Part shown: positions 55,228-64,000 of the stretch, in pieces | Layout of the letters: each line of letters begins with the position of its first letter | Position numbering within the stretch: position 1 is the first letter of the stretch | Assembly (NCBI RefSeq): GCF_001787335.1 | Contig: NZ_CP014674.1 | Coordinates: forward strand, 1,630,501-1,694,500 | Source of the DNA: Kozakia baliensis | Lineage (GTDB): Bacteria > Pseudomonadota > Alphaproteobacteria > Acetobacterales > Acetobacteraceae | Direction: 5' to 3' | Length of the DNA: 64,000 bases | The notes under the pieces: model-generated | Told to the model about the DNA's origin: nothing | Database searches by the model: none | Seen by the model: only the letters and a program-made list of their open reading frames with translations | Made by a program: the position numbers and the translations under genes

Positions 55228-55283
55228 CCTCCGCATAGCACTGCCTCGCTTTGGCAAGACACCAGACAAACTGTCGCTATGCG
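55228..55283 (-). promoter_or_regulatory. Structured leader upstream of rpsB
   Basis: On the minus strand CGCATAGC (55283-55276) pairs with GCTATGCG (55239-55232), enclosing two small hairpins: GACA-GTT-TGTC (55275-55265) and TGCC-seven bases-GGCA (55256-55242). A GGAGG overlaps the 3' side (55232-55228), 29 bases before the ATG. The layout, a closed multibranch structure next to the translation start region, is what an autoregulatory r-protein binding site would look like. Pairings were found by eye; no homology has been checked. Confidence 0.5.
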
Positions 55284-55381
55284 TGCGGATTGACATGCTC
55301 TCGAGATGAAAACATGACGGGCGCGATATGGCGTTTTTTTGCCTGAAAATCAAGCGCCGCCTTTATGCTTTCTTACGCCAC

Positions 55382-58300
55382 TTATCGATGATCCACCCGC
55401 TGAACGCCCGGGATGGTGCGCAAACGCTCTCCAAGCCGTGGCGTCACCGCGTAATATCCACGCAACGCTACCTCCACCGCCTTGCTTTCATCGACCGTCG
55501 GCAGAAGAACGATCTTACCTTTCCCGCCCTTCTGGTTCGCGATCAAGCCGCGGATTTGCTCGATTGCGGAAGGCTGCTCGATCCAGACGCGTATTTCGGA
55601 TTCTTCCAAAGCCGCCGCACGCTCAAGGTCGATAACGTCCTGCCCGGTAATACGCAGAGCTTCGCCATCGAGCTTCAATTCCGCCTGTACCAGAACGGCT
55701 TGGCCTGCCACAAGCAGGTCCCGGCATCGGGACAAAACCTCAGAAAAAAGCGTCACCTCACAACCACCTACGGCATCCGACAAACGCACCCAAGCCATTT
55801 TGCTTCCGCTTTTGGTCGGGCGCTCCTTCTTATCGATGACGCAGCCAGCGATACGCACCCTGACTGCGCCATTCTCGGCCGCACGCATCAAATCTTGGGA
55901 AGTCAGTACGCCTGAACGCCGCAAAAGACTGCGATACGCGTCTAGTGGATGCGCGCTCATATGAAACCCAATCGCTTCGGCCTCAGCAGCAAGACGTTGA
56001 AACTCCGGCCACGCCGGAGCTTCCGTCAAACGAAGTTTTTCTGGTTCCGCCGATGCACCGAATAGGCCGATCTGCCCCGAAGCAAGTTCCTGCGCTTGAG
56101 ATTGTGCACGCCGGATAATGATTTCGGAACTCGCAAAAACAATATGGCGATCTTTTAAAATACTGTCGAAAGCCCCTGCTTTTGCAAGATTTTCTATCTG
56201 AATTTTATTGAGCTGTTTAGCGTCGCATCGCTGCGCCAGATCGGCGAGATTTTTGAATGGCTTGTTTCCGCGCGCCGCAACCACGGCTTCCATAGCAGAA
56301 AATCCCACTCGTTTAACAGCGGCAAGAGCATAACGGATCGCATAAGTGCCATCCTCTTGCTGCTCCAGCGTAAAATCTGCGCATGACTTGTTAATGTCGA
56401 CAGGTAAAACTTTGATTTTCATTCTCTTCGCCTCTTGGCAAAGAGCTGCAAGCTTCTCCGTCTTTTCCCGCGCCAAAGACATGCACCCAGCGAGAAAGGC
56501 CACCGGATGGTTCGCTTTCATCCATGCGGTTTGGTACGAGACAAGCGCATAAGCGGCGGCATGAGATTTATTGAATCCATAATCGGCGAACTTCGCCATG
56601 AGATCGAAAACCTCGGCGGCTTTCTCAGCGGTAATACCACGCGCCGTTGCACCTTCGACGAAAATGACGCGCTGCTTATCCATCTCAGCGCGAATTTTCT
56701 TACCCATAGCGCGCCGAAGTAGGTCGGCACCGCCAAGGCTATAGCCGGCCATCTTTTGCGCGATCTGCATGACCTGTTCTTGATAGACCATAATGCCGTA
56801 GGTCTCGGAAAGGATATCGCGGATTTCCTCGTGTGGAGGCTCCCATTCCGCGCCATGCTTGCGCTGACAATAATCCGGAATATTGGCCATTGGTCCCGGA
56901 CGATAAAGCGCCACAGCCGCAATCAGATCTTCCAGCCGAGTAGGCCGCATCTGTTTGAGCACATCGCGCATACCCGCGCCTTCGAACTGGAACACCCCAC
57001 CGGCATCGCCACGCGCCAGCATGTCGTAAGTTCGTTCATCATCTAACGGAAGAGATGAAAGATCGACTTCAATCCCTTGTATTTTAAGAAAATCTACGCC
57101 CCGCTTTAAGATCGTCAACGTTGTCAAACCAAGGAAGTCGAATTTCACCAACCCCGCTTGTTCAACGAATTTCATATTATATTGCGTGACCAGCATATCA
57201 CTTTTCGGATCGCGATAGAGCGGCACAAGTTCGACCAAGGAGCGATCCCCAATCACGACACCGGCGGCGTGGGTAGAAGCATGGCGATATAGCCCTTCTA
57301 GCTGCAACGCGATTTCCATAAGTCGGCGCAGTGCTTCATCCCGCTCACGCATTTCCTGCAAACGCGGTTCACCGTCGATCGCTTGCTTTAACGTCACGGG
57401 TTTTGCCGGATTGTTTGGAATCAATTCCGCAACACGGTTTACCATACCAAAGGGCAAGCCGAGTACACGCCCAACATCGCGCACGGCGGCACGCGCCTGT
57501 AATTTTCCGAAGGTGATGATCTGCGCCACGCGCTCGCCACCATATTCTCCGCGCACATAACGAATAACTTCGTCTCGGCGGTCCTGACAGAAATCGATAT
57601 CGAAATCCGGCATGGAAACGCGTTCGGGATTAAGAAAGCGTTCGAACAGCAAATTAAACGGAATTGGGTCGATATCCGTAATCGTCAGCGCCCAGGCCAC
57701 CAACGATCCCGCACCTGAACCACGTCCTGGTCCGACAGGGATATCGTGCTCTTTCGCCCACTGGATGAAATCGGCAACGATCAGGAAGTAACCGGGGAAG
57801 CCCATCCGGCTAATGATCCCCAGTTCCATTTCCAGGCGCTCTTCATAACGCGTGCGGGTTTCATCGTCCGCTTTCAGTTTGTCGAGCCGACGACGTAAGC
57901 CGTCCTGGGACATTGCCCGCAAAGTTTCCTCTTCCGTTGCCCCTTCATTAACTTTTGGGCAAACAGGCAACAGCGGAGCACGCGTTTTAACCTTTACGGC
58001 GCATCGTTGCGCGATGATGACGGTGTTATCGCATGCTTCCGGCAAATCGCTGAACAGCTCACGCATAGCAGTTGGCGGCTTGAACCAATGCTCTGGCGTT
58101 ACCCGCCAGCGCTCTTGTTCCGCCATAGTGCGTCCTTGGGCAATACATAACAAAGCATCATGCGCCTCATGGAACGATGCTTTGGGAAAGAAGCATTCGT
58201 TTGTCGCCACCAAGGGGATGGATAATTCATCCGCCAGCGCGATCATTCCCGGCTCAACGGCGTTTTCCTCGGGAAGCCCATGACGGTGAAGCTCAACCGC

Positions 58301-58801
58301 CAACCGATCTCCAAAGCTTTCCTGCAAACGCATCAGGAACTGCCGCGCTTCTTCTTCCAGCCCTTCGGCCAGCATCCGAAAAACCGGTCCTCGCGTGCCG
58401 CCCGTCAGAAGGAACAAGCCTTCGGAATGCTCGCAGAGACGTTCCATTGTGATGATGGGGTCCCCTGGATCGCTCAGCAAAAAGCCGTCCGAAGACAGTA
58501 TTTGCAAATTCGCCAACCCGGTTTCGTTCTGCGCCAGGGCGACGACAGGCTCGGAAGGTGTGCCGGGTTTGTCGTTTCTCGCGGGCAGCGACAATTGGCA
58601 ACCGATGATGGGTTGCACGCCTTTCCCAGAGCAATATTGGGAAAACTCTAATGCGCCGAACAGATTGCCCGTGTCGGTCAGCGCCACTGCCGGCATAGCG
58701 TTTTCAGCGGCTAGAGAGGCGAGTTCGGCAACACGGATGGCGCCCTGGCTTAGCGAGTAAGCAGAATGATTGCGGAGATGAACGAAATCAGCATGAGACA
58801 T
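55382..58801 (-). CDS. dnaE: DNA polymerase III subunit alpha
   Basis: A 1139-residue replicative polymerase (C-family, DnaE1 size). The N-terminal PHP domain has FVHLRNHSAYSLSQGAIRV; the palm Asp motif MPDFDIDFCQDRR carries the catalytic aspartates; the C-terminal OB fold is seen around VRIAGCVIDKKERPTKSG. It lies 54 bases after lolD in the same direction. Confidence 0.97.
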   Translation of the reverse strand: MSHADFVHLRNHSAYSLSQGAIRVAELASLAAENAMPAVALTDTGNLFGALEFSQYCSGKGVQPIIGCQLSLPARNDKPGTPSEPVVALAQNETGLANLQILSSDGFLLSDPGDPIITMERLCEHSEGLFLLTGGTRGPVFRMLAEGLEEEARQFLMRLQESFGDRLAVELHRHGLPEENAVEPGMIALADELSIPLVATNECFFPKASFHEAHDALLCIAQGRTMAEQERWRVTPEHWFKPPTAMRELFSDLPEACDNTVIIAQRCAVKVKTRAPLLPVCPKVNEGATEEETLRAMSQDGLRRRLDKLKADDETRTRYEERLEMELGIISRMGFPGYFLIVADFIQWAKEHDIPVGPGRGSGAGSLVAWALTITDIDPIPFNLLFERFLNPERVSMPDFDIDFCQDRRDEVIRYVRGEYGGERVAQIITFGKLQARAAVRDVGRVLGLPFGMVNRVAELIPNNPAKPVTLKQAIDGEPRLQEMRERDEALRRLMEIALQLEGLYRHASTHAAGVVIGDRSLVELVPLYRDPKSDMLVTQYNMKFVEQAGLVKFDFLGLTTLTILKRGVDFLKIQGIEVDLSSLPLDDERTYDMLARGDAGGVFQFEGAGMRDVLKQMRPTRLEDLIAAVALYRPGPMANIPDYCQRKHGAEWEPPHEEIRDILSETYGIMVYQEQVMQIAQKMAGYSLGGADLLRRAMGKKIRAEMDKQRVIFVEGATARGITAEKAAEVFDLMAKFADYGFNKSHAAAYALVSYQTAWMKANHPVAFLAGCMSLAREKTEKLAALCQEAKRMKIKVLPVDINKSCADFTLEQQEDGTYAIRYALAAVKRVGFSAMEAVVAARGNKPFKNLADLAQRCDAKQLNKIQIENLAKAGAFDSILKDRHIVFASSEIIIRRAQSQAQELASGQIGLFGASAEPEKLRLTEAPAWPEFQRLAAEAEAIGFHMSAHPLDAYRSLLRRSGVLTSQDLMRAAENGAVRVRIAGCVIDKKERPTKSGSKMAWVRLSDAVGGCEVTLFSEVLSRCRDLLVAGQAVLVQAELKLDGEALRITGQDVIDLERAAALEESEIRVWIEQPSAIEQIRGLIANQKGGKGKIVLLPTVDESKAVEVALRGYYAVTPRLGERLRTIPGVQRVDHR

Positions 58802-58855
58802 GCTTTGAGTTTATCAAAGCTGCTCCGCTTCGGCATATGGAAAACCACCGCGATA

Positions 58856-59542
58856 TTAAAATGGAACGATTTGTCCGTCTCGCAGCGTCACGGTATGGTC
58901 CATCCGTGCCGCCAAAGCATCGTTATGCGTGGCGATAAGAGCTGCCACGCCTTCGTGACGCACCATTCTCAGAAGTTCGTCAAAAACCACATCGGACGTA
59001 TGAACATCCAAATTTCCGGTTGGCTCATCCGCAAGCAATAAGCGCGGCCGATTGGCGAGCGCGCGTGCAATAGCCGTTCTTTGCTGCTCTCCACCGGAAA
59101 GCTTCCCAGGCAGCGCATTGAGGCGATGCGCCAGCCCGAAACGTGTCAGAAGTTCCTTTGCCCTTTCTTCCGCCGCACGCAACGCAACGCCAGCGATAAG
59201 CTGTGGCAGCACAACATTTTCGAGCGCCGTAAATTCCGCAAGCAAATGATGGAATTGATAGACGAAACCAATCTCGTCCCGTCGCAGAGCCGTTCGCCCT
59301 GTATCGGAAAGATGATGCGCCTTTTGCCCTGCTATCACGACATCGCCGTCCTGCGGTGGCTCCAAAAGCCCCGCAATATGAAGCAATGTCGATTTGCCTG
59401 TCCCACTTGGCGCAACAAGCGCGACGATTTCGCCTGGATATAGCTCCAGATTAGCGCTTCGAAGAATATGAAGCGTTTCCTCGCCCGACTGGAACTGCCG
59501 TGTAACGCCGCGCAAAGAGAGAATGGGAGCGACTTCACTCAT
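58856..59542 (-). CDS. lolD: Lipoprotein-releasing ABC transporter ATP-binding protein LolD
   Basis: A 228-residue ABC ATPase: Walker [17 protein letters not shown]-loop region, signature [15 protein letters not shown] and Walker [13 protein letters not shown]. The GNLD form is that of LolD/MacB ATPases. Its start overlaps the lolC/E stop by eight bases; together they release lipoproteins to LolA, encoded elsewhere in the window. Confidence 0.94.
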   Translation of the reverse strand: MSEVAPILSLRGVTRQFQSGEETLHILRSANLELYPGEIVALVAPSGTGKSTLLHIAGLLEPPQDGDVVIAGQKAHHLSDTGRTALRRDEIGFVYQFHHLLAEFTALENVVLPQLIAGVALRAAEERAKELLTRFGLAHRLNALPGKLSGGEQQRTAIARALANRPRLLLADEPTGNLDVHTSDVVFDELLRMVRHEGVAALIATHNDALAARMDHTVTLRDGQIVPF

Positions 59543-60782
59543 GCCGCAAAGCCTCGACTGGGTCCGTTCGGGCCGCGCGCCATGACGGGTAAAGCGTTGC
59601 TAAAAAAGATAACATCAACGCCATGACCATAACTTCAATCACTTCGGACCAGATCAGTTTTGCTGGCAAGTGCTCAAGATAATAGAATTCAGGATTGAAC
59701 AGGTTGGTGTGCGTTAAATGCTCAACACCATGCTGGATATGCTCAATATTGAGGCAAAACACGACACCCAGCACAAAACCGATCAACGTCCCCGAAACGC
59801 CGACGGACGCGCCACACATCAGGAAAATACGCATAATCGCACTGCGGCTGGCGCCAAGCGTACGCAACACCGCGATATCACGCGTCTTGTCTTTCACCAT
59901 CATGATCATAGAGGAAATGACATTGAAGGCCGCGACCAGAATGATCAGCGTCAGGATCAAAAACATAACGTTCTGCTGAACGGCCAGAGCACCAAGAAAA
60001 GCATTGTTGCTCTGCGTCCAATCCATCACGCGCAGTCTCGGATCATCCAGACGCTCCGCAATGGCGTGCGTGACACCTCTCACTTGTAGAGAATCCGCCG
60101 TCGCCACTTGAATGAGCGATACGGCATTGGGCATCATCAGAAAGCGCTGGGCCGAAGCAAGCGGCATTAGCACAACGCTGGTGTCGTAATCATTAACCCC
60201 CGCATCGAAAATCGCCGTCACACGATAAGCACGTATACGAGGCATCGTCCCGAACGGCGTGGCCTGCCCATTGGGAGACAGCAACGTGATTTTACTTCCA
60301 ATCGTCAGTCCCGCACGCGCCGCCAATGTCGAGCCGATGGCGATAGCGTCATCACCCTGAAAATTATCGATTTTACCTTCGATGATATTATCGCTGAGCG
60401 CATGCAAATCCCGCAGATCGTTCTGCGTAATGCCGCGCACCATTCCTCCGGAAGAATAACTTCCGGCGTCGATCAGAACCGTCCCCTCCGCCATCGGCGT
60501 GACACGCACAACGCCCGGCACTTGATGGATAGCGACGACGTCATCTTGATAGGAGGTGATGGAGTGCCCAGCGCTGAAGATATTTAAATCACCGTTCAAG
60601 CCCAAAACACGACTCATCAAATCGGCCTTGAAGCCGTTCATTACCGCCATGACGATGATCAGCGTGGCAACGCCCAGAGCGATCCCGATCAACGAAAAAA
60701 TGGCGATGATGGAAACGAACCGTTCTCCTCGCCGCGCGCGCAGATAGCGCCCAGCCACCATTCGTTCAAAACGACCGAACAT
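59535..60782 (-). CDS. lolC: Lipoprotein-releasing ABC transporter permease (LolC/LolE family)
   Basis: A 415-residue permease with an N-terminal membrane segment ([19 protein letters not shown]), a large periplasmic domain (about 50-260) and three C-terminal segments including [19 protein letters not shown] and the FtsX-like last helix. Only one permease gene is present, so the transporter may be a homodimer; the C versus E name is not decided. The ATG shares a base with the proS stop. Confidence 0.92.
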   Translation of the reverse strand: MFGRFERMVAGRYLRARRGERFVSIIAIFSLIGIALGVATLIIVMAVMNGFKADLMSRVLGLNGDLNIFSAGHSITSYQDDVVAIHQVPGVVRVTPMAEGTVLIDAGSYSSGGMVRGITQNDLRDLHALSDNIIEGKIDNFQGDDAIAIGSTLAARAGLTIGSKITLLSPNGQATPFGTMPRIRAYRVTAIFDAGVNDYDTSVVLMPLASAQRFLMMPNAVSLIQVATADSLQVRGVTHAIAERLDDPRLRVMDWTQSNNAFLGALAVQQNVMFLILTLIILVAAFNVISSMIMMVKDKTRDIAVLRTLGASRSAIMRIFLMCGASVGVSGTLIGFVLGVVFCLNIEHIQHGVEHLTHTNLFNPEFYYLEHLPAKLIWSEVIEVMVMALMLSFLATLYPSWRAARTDPVEALRHE

Positions 60783-62098
60783 TAGGGTGCGAAAACTTTC
60801 GCCAGAGCCTCGTCAACCGACAAATCGAAACGCTCGCCCGTTGCACGATGCTTGAGTTCGACTTTCCCTTCCTTCGCACCGCGAGGTCCGACAATCATTT
60901 GCCACGGATGTCCCATCAGATCAGCATCGTTGAATTTGACGCCAGGACGATCGTTACGATCATCATAAAGAAGCGCATCCGGCGCATGACCATATAGTTT
61001 TTCGCACAAAGCGTCCGATTGCTTATCGCCCGGCTTCAAATTGAGAATAACGGCTTTGTAGGGCGCGACAGACGCAGGCCAAATAATTCCGGCATCATCA
61101 TGACTCGCCTCGATAATGGCTGCCACCAGACGCGAAACGCCGATCCCGTAAGATCCCATTTCAGGATAAAGCGGCGCACCATCCGCACCACTTACCGAAA
61201 TATCCATGCCCTCCGTATATTTCGTGCCGAAATAGAAGATGTGCCCGACTTCTATTCCCCGGCCCTCACGGCGACGATTTTCCGGCACTTTATCCCATTC
61301 GGCCTGATCGTGCATCTCGTCCGTCGCGGCATAGGACTGCGTCACTTGATTGAAGAACGTCTCAAGGCTCGCATGATCGTCGATATCGACCTTTTCGGCG
61401 AGCCAATCCTGCTCCTCCAACGCTGCGTCGTAAAACACGCCGCTCTCGCCCGTTGGCGCAAGGATAAGAAACTCATGGCTTAGATTACCGCCAATTGGTC
61501 CCGTATCTGCCACCATCGGCACGGCCTGCACGCCCAAGCGTTGAAACGTTCTCAGGTAGGCCAGCATCATACGGCGGTACGTGGCCACCGCATCCTCATA
61601 GGACGCATCGAAGGAATAAGCATCCTTCATGAAGAACTCGCGTCCACGCATCACACCGAAGCGAGGGCGCAGTTCGTCACGGAATTTCCACTGGACATGA
61701 TACAGCGTCTTGGGCAGTTCACGGTAGGATTTGATAGTCTGGCCGACCAAATCCGTAATCATTTCTTCATTGGTAGGGCCATAAAGCATTTCGCGATCTT
61801 GCCGATCGCGAATACGCAACATCTCCGGTCCATAAGCGTCATAACGTCCCGAACGCCGCCACAATTCAGATGACTGAATCGTCGGCATCAGAAGCTCCTG
61901 CGCGCCAATGGCGTTTTGCTCCTCACGAACAACCTGTTCGATATGGCGCAAAACCCTCAAACCCATAGGCAGCCACGCGTAAATTCCGGCAGCGGTCTGG
62001 CGAATGAGGCCAGCGCGCAACATCAGACGATGCGAGGCAATCTGCGCCTCTGCAGGAACTTCTTTCAAGGTTGGCAAAAAGCCGCGTGACATACGCAT
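60782..62098 (-). CDS. proS: Proline--tRNA ligase
   Basis: A 438-residue class II synthetase of the short form without the editing insertion, usual in alphaproteobacteria. [50 protein letters not shown] and motif 2 around [26 protein letters not shown] are recognisable. ATG 62098 fits the family; the frame from 62137 adds a non-conserved stretch. It lies between rnj and lolC. Confidence 0.96.
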   Translation of the reverse strand: MRMSRGFLPTLKEVPAEAQIASHRLMLRAGLIRQTAAGIYAWLPMGLRVLRHIEQVVREEQNAIGAQELLMPTIQSSELWRRSGRYDAYGPEMLRIRDRQDREMLYGPTNEEMITDLVGQTIKSYRELPKTLYHVQWKFRDELRPRFGVMRGREFFMKDAYSFDASYEDAVATYRRMMLAYLRTFQRLGVQAVPMVADTGPIGGNLSHEFLILAPTGESGVFYDAALEEQDWLAEKVDIDDHASLETFFNQVTQSYAATDEMHDQAEWDKVPENRRREGRGIEVGHIFYFGTKYTEGMDISVSGADGAPLYPEMGSYGIGVSRLVAAIIEASHDDAGIIWPASVAPYKAVILNLKPGDKQSDALCEKLYGHAPDALLYDDRNDRPGVKFNDADLMGHPWQMIVGPRGAKEGKVELKHRATGERFDLSVDEALAKVFAP

Positions 62099-62173
62099 AG
62101 AAGAAATGATTCCATCACAACGAAAGCGGCGCATCATCGCACCGACGAGTTAACAAACGAATAATAAAAAAGG

Positions 62174-63820
62174 TCAGACGCGCAACAAATGCACATCCAC
62201 CAACGGGCGCTTTTGAAGCTTGCGCCCTAAAGCGCGACGGAGCGCGGTTTTCGCCGCATCGCGGAAAGTGGCGTCATCGCGACGAAGTTCATCAGGAATT
62301 TCGTCGATCGCATCGGCAAATTCTTCGGAAATTCGCGTGCTTTCCGGATCGTCCGGTTCCAGCAGGCCCGGTGCGCTGATTTTTGGCTCGCCGATAACAT
62401 AACCTTCGTCATCTACGGCGAAGCTGGCCAGCACCATGCCATTGAATAGCATCTTACGACGCGCCGCGAGAACACCCCCCGTCATCGGCAACAGACGCCC
62501 GCCATCCAGAGCCAACCGCCCCGTCGGGGCCGTATCTACGATTTCAGAACGTCCCGGCGCGAGGGACAGAACGTCCCCGTCTTCCAGCAGAATCGCTTCG
62601 GCACCCGCATCGCGCGCAAACGCGGCATGGGTGGTCAGATGACGCCACTCTCCATGCGTCGGCACACTGATTTTAGGGCGGACCAAGCTATACAGATGAC
62701 GGAGGTCATCGCTCGTAGCATGCCCGGAAACATGCACGAGATGGTCTTTATCGGTCAGCACCGTAACGCCACGCCGCGTCAGATTATCCTGCACCGCCAT
62801 GACCGCCTGCTCATTTCCAGGAATCATACGCGAGCTATAGATGACCGTATCGCCTTCTCCGAGTGAGATATTCGGATGGACATCCGATGCGATGCGAGAA
62901 AGCGCCGAACGGGGCTCGCCCTGACTGCCTGTGATCATCATCAAAAGGCGATGATCCGGCACTGTGTTAGCGTCCTGCTCCGTCAAAAACGGCGGCAGAT
63001 CCGCCAGATAACCGCACTCCCGCGCCGCCACTTCCAGATTGCGCAGCGAACGCCCGACCACCATGACTTCACGCCCGGCGGCACGTGCCGCCCGCGCAAT
63101 GGATTCCACACGCGCGACGTTACTGGCAAAACACGTGACGGCAATACGCCCCTTCAAGCTGCCGATCAGTTCCGCCATGCTGTCACGAACGGACCCTTCC
63201 GTGCCGGATGGACCGCCTTTGAAGACATTCGTGCTATCGCACACCATCGCCAGCACGCCTTCATCGCCAATGGCGCGAAAACGCTCTAAATCCGTCACCG
63301 GACCGACGACCGGCTCGTTATCAAGCTTCCAATCCCCGGTATGCACGACCGTTCCATGTGGCGTACGCAGGATCAGCGCCTGAGCTTCCGGAACCGAATG
63401 CGTTACAGGAACGAATTCGAGATTGAAGGGGCCAACTTCGAAGTGACCACCCGGGCGAATGGTGTGAATCTTCACCTGGTGGAGCAAATGAGCTTCACCT
63501 AGCTTACGACGCAACACCGCACTGGCAAACGGCGTCGCATAGATTGGGCAGCGCAATTGCGGCCAAAGATGCGCCACGGCACCGAGATGATCCTCATGCG
63601 CATGCGTAATAACCAACCCGCACAGCGATTTATGGCGCTCCGCGATGAAAACCGGATCGGGCATCAGGACTTCGGCTTCCGGCGTGTCATTGCCAGAGAA
63701 ACCGATACCGCAATCTACTGCCAGCCAGACTCCGTCCAGTTGGTAGAGATTTAGGTTCATGCCGATCTCGCCCGTTCCGCCTAACGGCAGGAAGGACAGA
63801 CCGCTCTGTTCTTCTGTCAT
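62174..63820 (-). CDS. rnj: Ribonuclease J
   Basis: A 548-residue metallo-beta-lactamase/beta-CASP RNase with endo- and 5'-exonuclease activity in RNA maturation and decay. PLGGTGEIGMNLNLY, ITHAHEDHLGAVAHLW (HxHxDH zinc site), HTGDWKLD and MITGSQGEPRSALSRIA are typical. It follows coaX and precedes proS on the minus strand. Confidence 0.95.
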   Translation of the reverse strand: MTEEQSGLSFLPLGGTGEIGMNLNLYQLDGVWLAVDCGIGFSGNDTPEAEVLMPDPVFIAERHKSLCGLVITHAHEDHLGAVAHLWPQLRCPIYATPFASAVLRRKLGEAHLLHQVKIHTIRPGGHFEVGPFNLEFVPVTHSVPEAQALILRTPHGTVVHTGDWKLDNEPVVGPVTDLERFRAIGDEGVLAMVCDSTNVFKGGPSGTEGSVRDSMAELIGSLKGRIAVTCFASNVARVESIARAARAAGREVMVVGRSLRNLEVAARECGYLADLPPFLTEQDANTVPDHRLLMMITGSQGEPRSALSRIASDVHPNISLGEGDTVIYSSRMIPGNEQAVMAVQDNLTRRGVTVLTDKDHLVHVSGHATSDDLRHLYSLVRPKISVPTHGEWRHLTTHAAFARDAGAEAILLEDGDVLSLAPGRSEIVDTAPTGRLALDGGRLLPMTGGVLAARRKMLFNGMVLASFAVDDEGYVIGEPKISAPGLLEPDDPESTRISEEFADAIDEIPDELRRDDATFRDAAKTALRRALGRKLQKRPLVDVHLLRV

Positions 63821-63866
63821 AAAGTTTCCTTCAAGTTTTTCGATATATTATGTTTGAAATGCACCA

Positions 63867-64000
63867 TTATCCCGGTGCCGGAATGGCGGAATAAGAAGTG
63901 TTGCGCGCAGCAAGCAGGCGCAAACCATCAAGCGTCAGTTTGGGAGCGACATGCTGGAAAAGCTCTGTCCCCTCCGAGAATAAAGGGGCAAGACCACCCG
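63867..64000 (-). CDS. coaX: Type III pantothenate kinase, C-terminal fragment
   Basis: Forty-three residues at the right edge read [20 protein letters not shown] and [20 protein letters not shown], matching the C-terminus of CoaX, which phosphorylates pantothenate for coenzyme A. The N-terminal part is outside the window. coaX directly before rnj is the usual order in alphaproteobacteria. The stop is TAA at 63867-63869. Confidence 0.85.
   Translation of the reverse strand, partial: GGLAPLFSEGTELFQHVAPKLTLDGLRLLAARNTSYSAIPAPG

Noticed and set aside
1-64000. Search for CRISPR arrays, insertion sequences, phage genes, toxin-antitoxin pairs and defence genes
   Set aside because: No direct-repeat array, transposase, integrase or known defence motif was found on either strand.

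Overview
The window is a 64 kb stretch of ordinary chromosome from an alphaproteobacterium, most probably an acetic acid bacterium (Acetobacteraceae). The points behind this are UbiG, a split cobaltochelatase (CobS/CobT), the BolA/J-protein/CobS-CobT neighbourhood, the alphaproteobacterial families DUF4167, DUF1178 and DUF3553, HisN-type histidinol phosphatase, RNase J next to a short ProS, and moderate GC. Genus-level placement is a guess from gene content and was not tested by any search. I see no prophage, insertion sequence, CRISPR array, plasmid gene, rRNA or defence locus.

Layout. 1-1.4 kb: start of a membrane protein running off the left edge, a CAU-anticodon tRNA and a glycosyltransferase. 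1.5-10.8 kb: a minus-strand housekeeping run lysC, nitronate monooxygenase, RodZ-like protein, ispG, hisS, prfA, prmC and a DUF4167 gene, with one exported-protein gene inserted on the opposite strand between prfA and prmC. 10.9-17.5 kb: ubiG (+), then a minus-strand series galU, phosphohexomutase, a 59-codon DUF3553 gene, comF, grxC, DUF1178, DUF2147 and a Tat-exported lactonase. 17.8-27.3 kb: tRNA-Leu(GAG), lipB, lolA, bolA, a J-domain gene, cobS, cobT, an aromatic amino acid decarboxylase, an orphan flagellar-type DUF1217 gene, a secreted unknown and an SDR oxidoreductase. 27.4-37 kb: mfd and recG diverge, followed by a degenerate GGDEF-EAL protein, an LpxR-type lipid A deacylase and a double cold-shock-domain protein. 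37-44 kb: minus operon kdsB-pheA-dapA-smpB facing hisN-serA-yifB. 44-52 kb: metC-sseA, an AI-2E-type transporter with an EEP phosphatase/nuclease, cardiolipin synthase, bpt and parC. 52-64 kb: a small lipoprotein gene, recO, tsf, rpsB, dnaE, lolD, lolC/E, proS, rnj and the 3' end of coaX.

Themes. Translation is heavily represented (prfA, prmC, hisS, proS, tsf, rpsB, smpB, two tRNAs), as are envelope biogenesis (galU, hexomutase, kdsB, lpxR-like, lolA, lolD, lolC/E, cardiolipin synthase, RodZ), amino acid synthesis (lysC, dapA, pheA, serA, hisN, metC) and DNA repair and replication (mfd, recG, recO, dnaE, parC). The genome is compact: eight of the twelve convergent gene pairs overlap at their 3' ends, by 4 to 52 bp, and several operon junctions are ATGA- or TAATG-type overlaps.

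Most unusual points: a GGDEF-EAL protein whose EAL domain keeps most catalytic residues but has Lys in place of the Glu of the EGVE motif; a multibranch-foldable leader before rpsB; a perfect 13-bp inverted repeat upstream of the SDR gene; two exported-protein genes wedged antisense between housekeeping genes; and a LolA-family protein with a lipobox. I did not find a convincing new multi-gene system.
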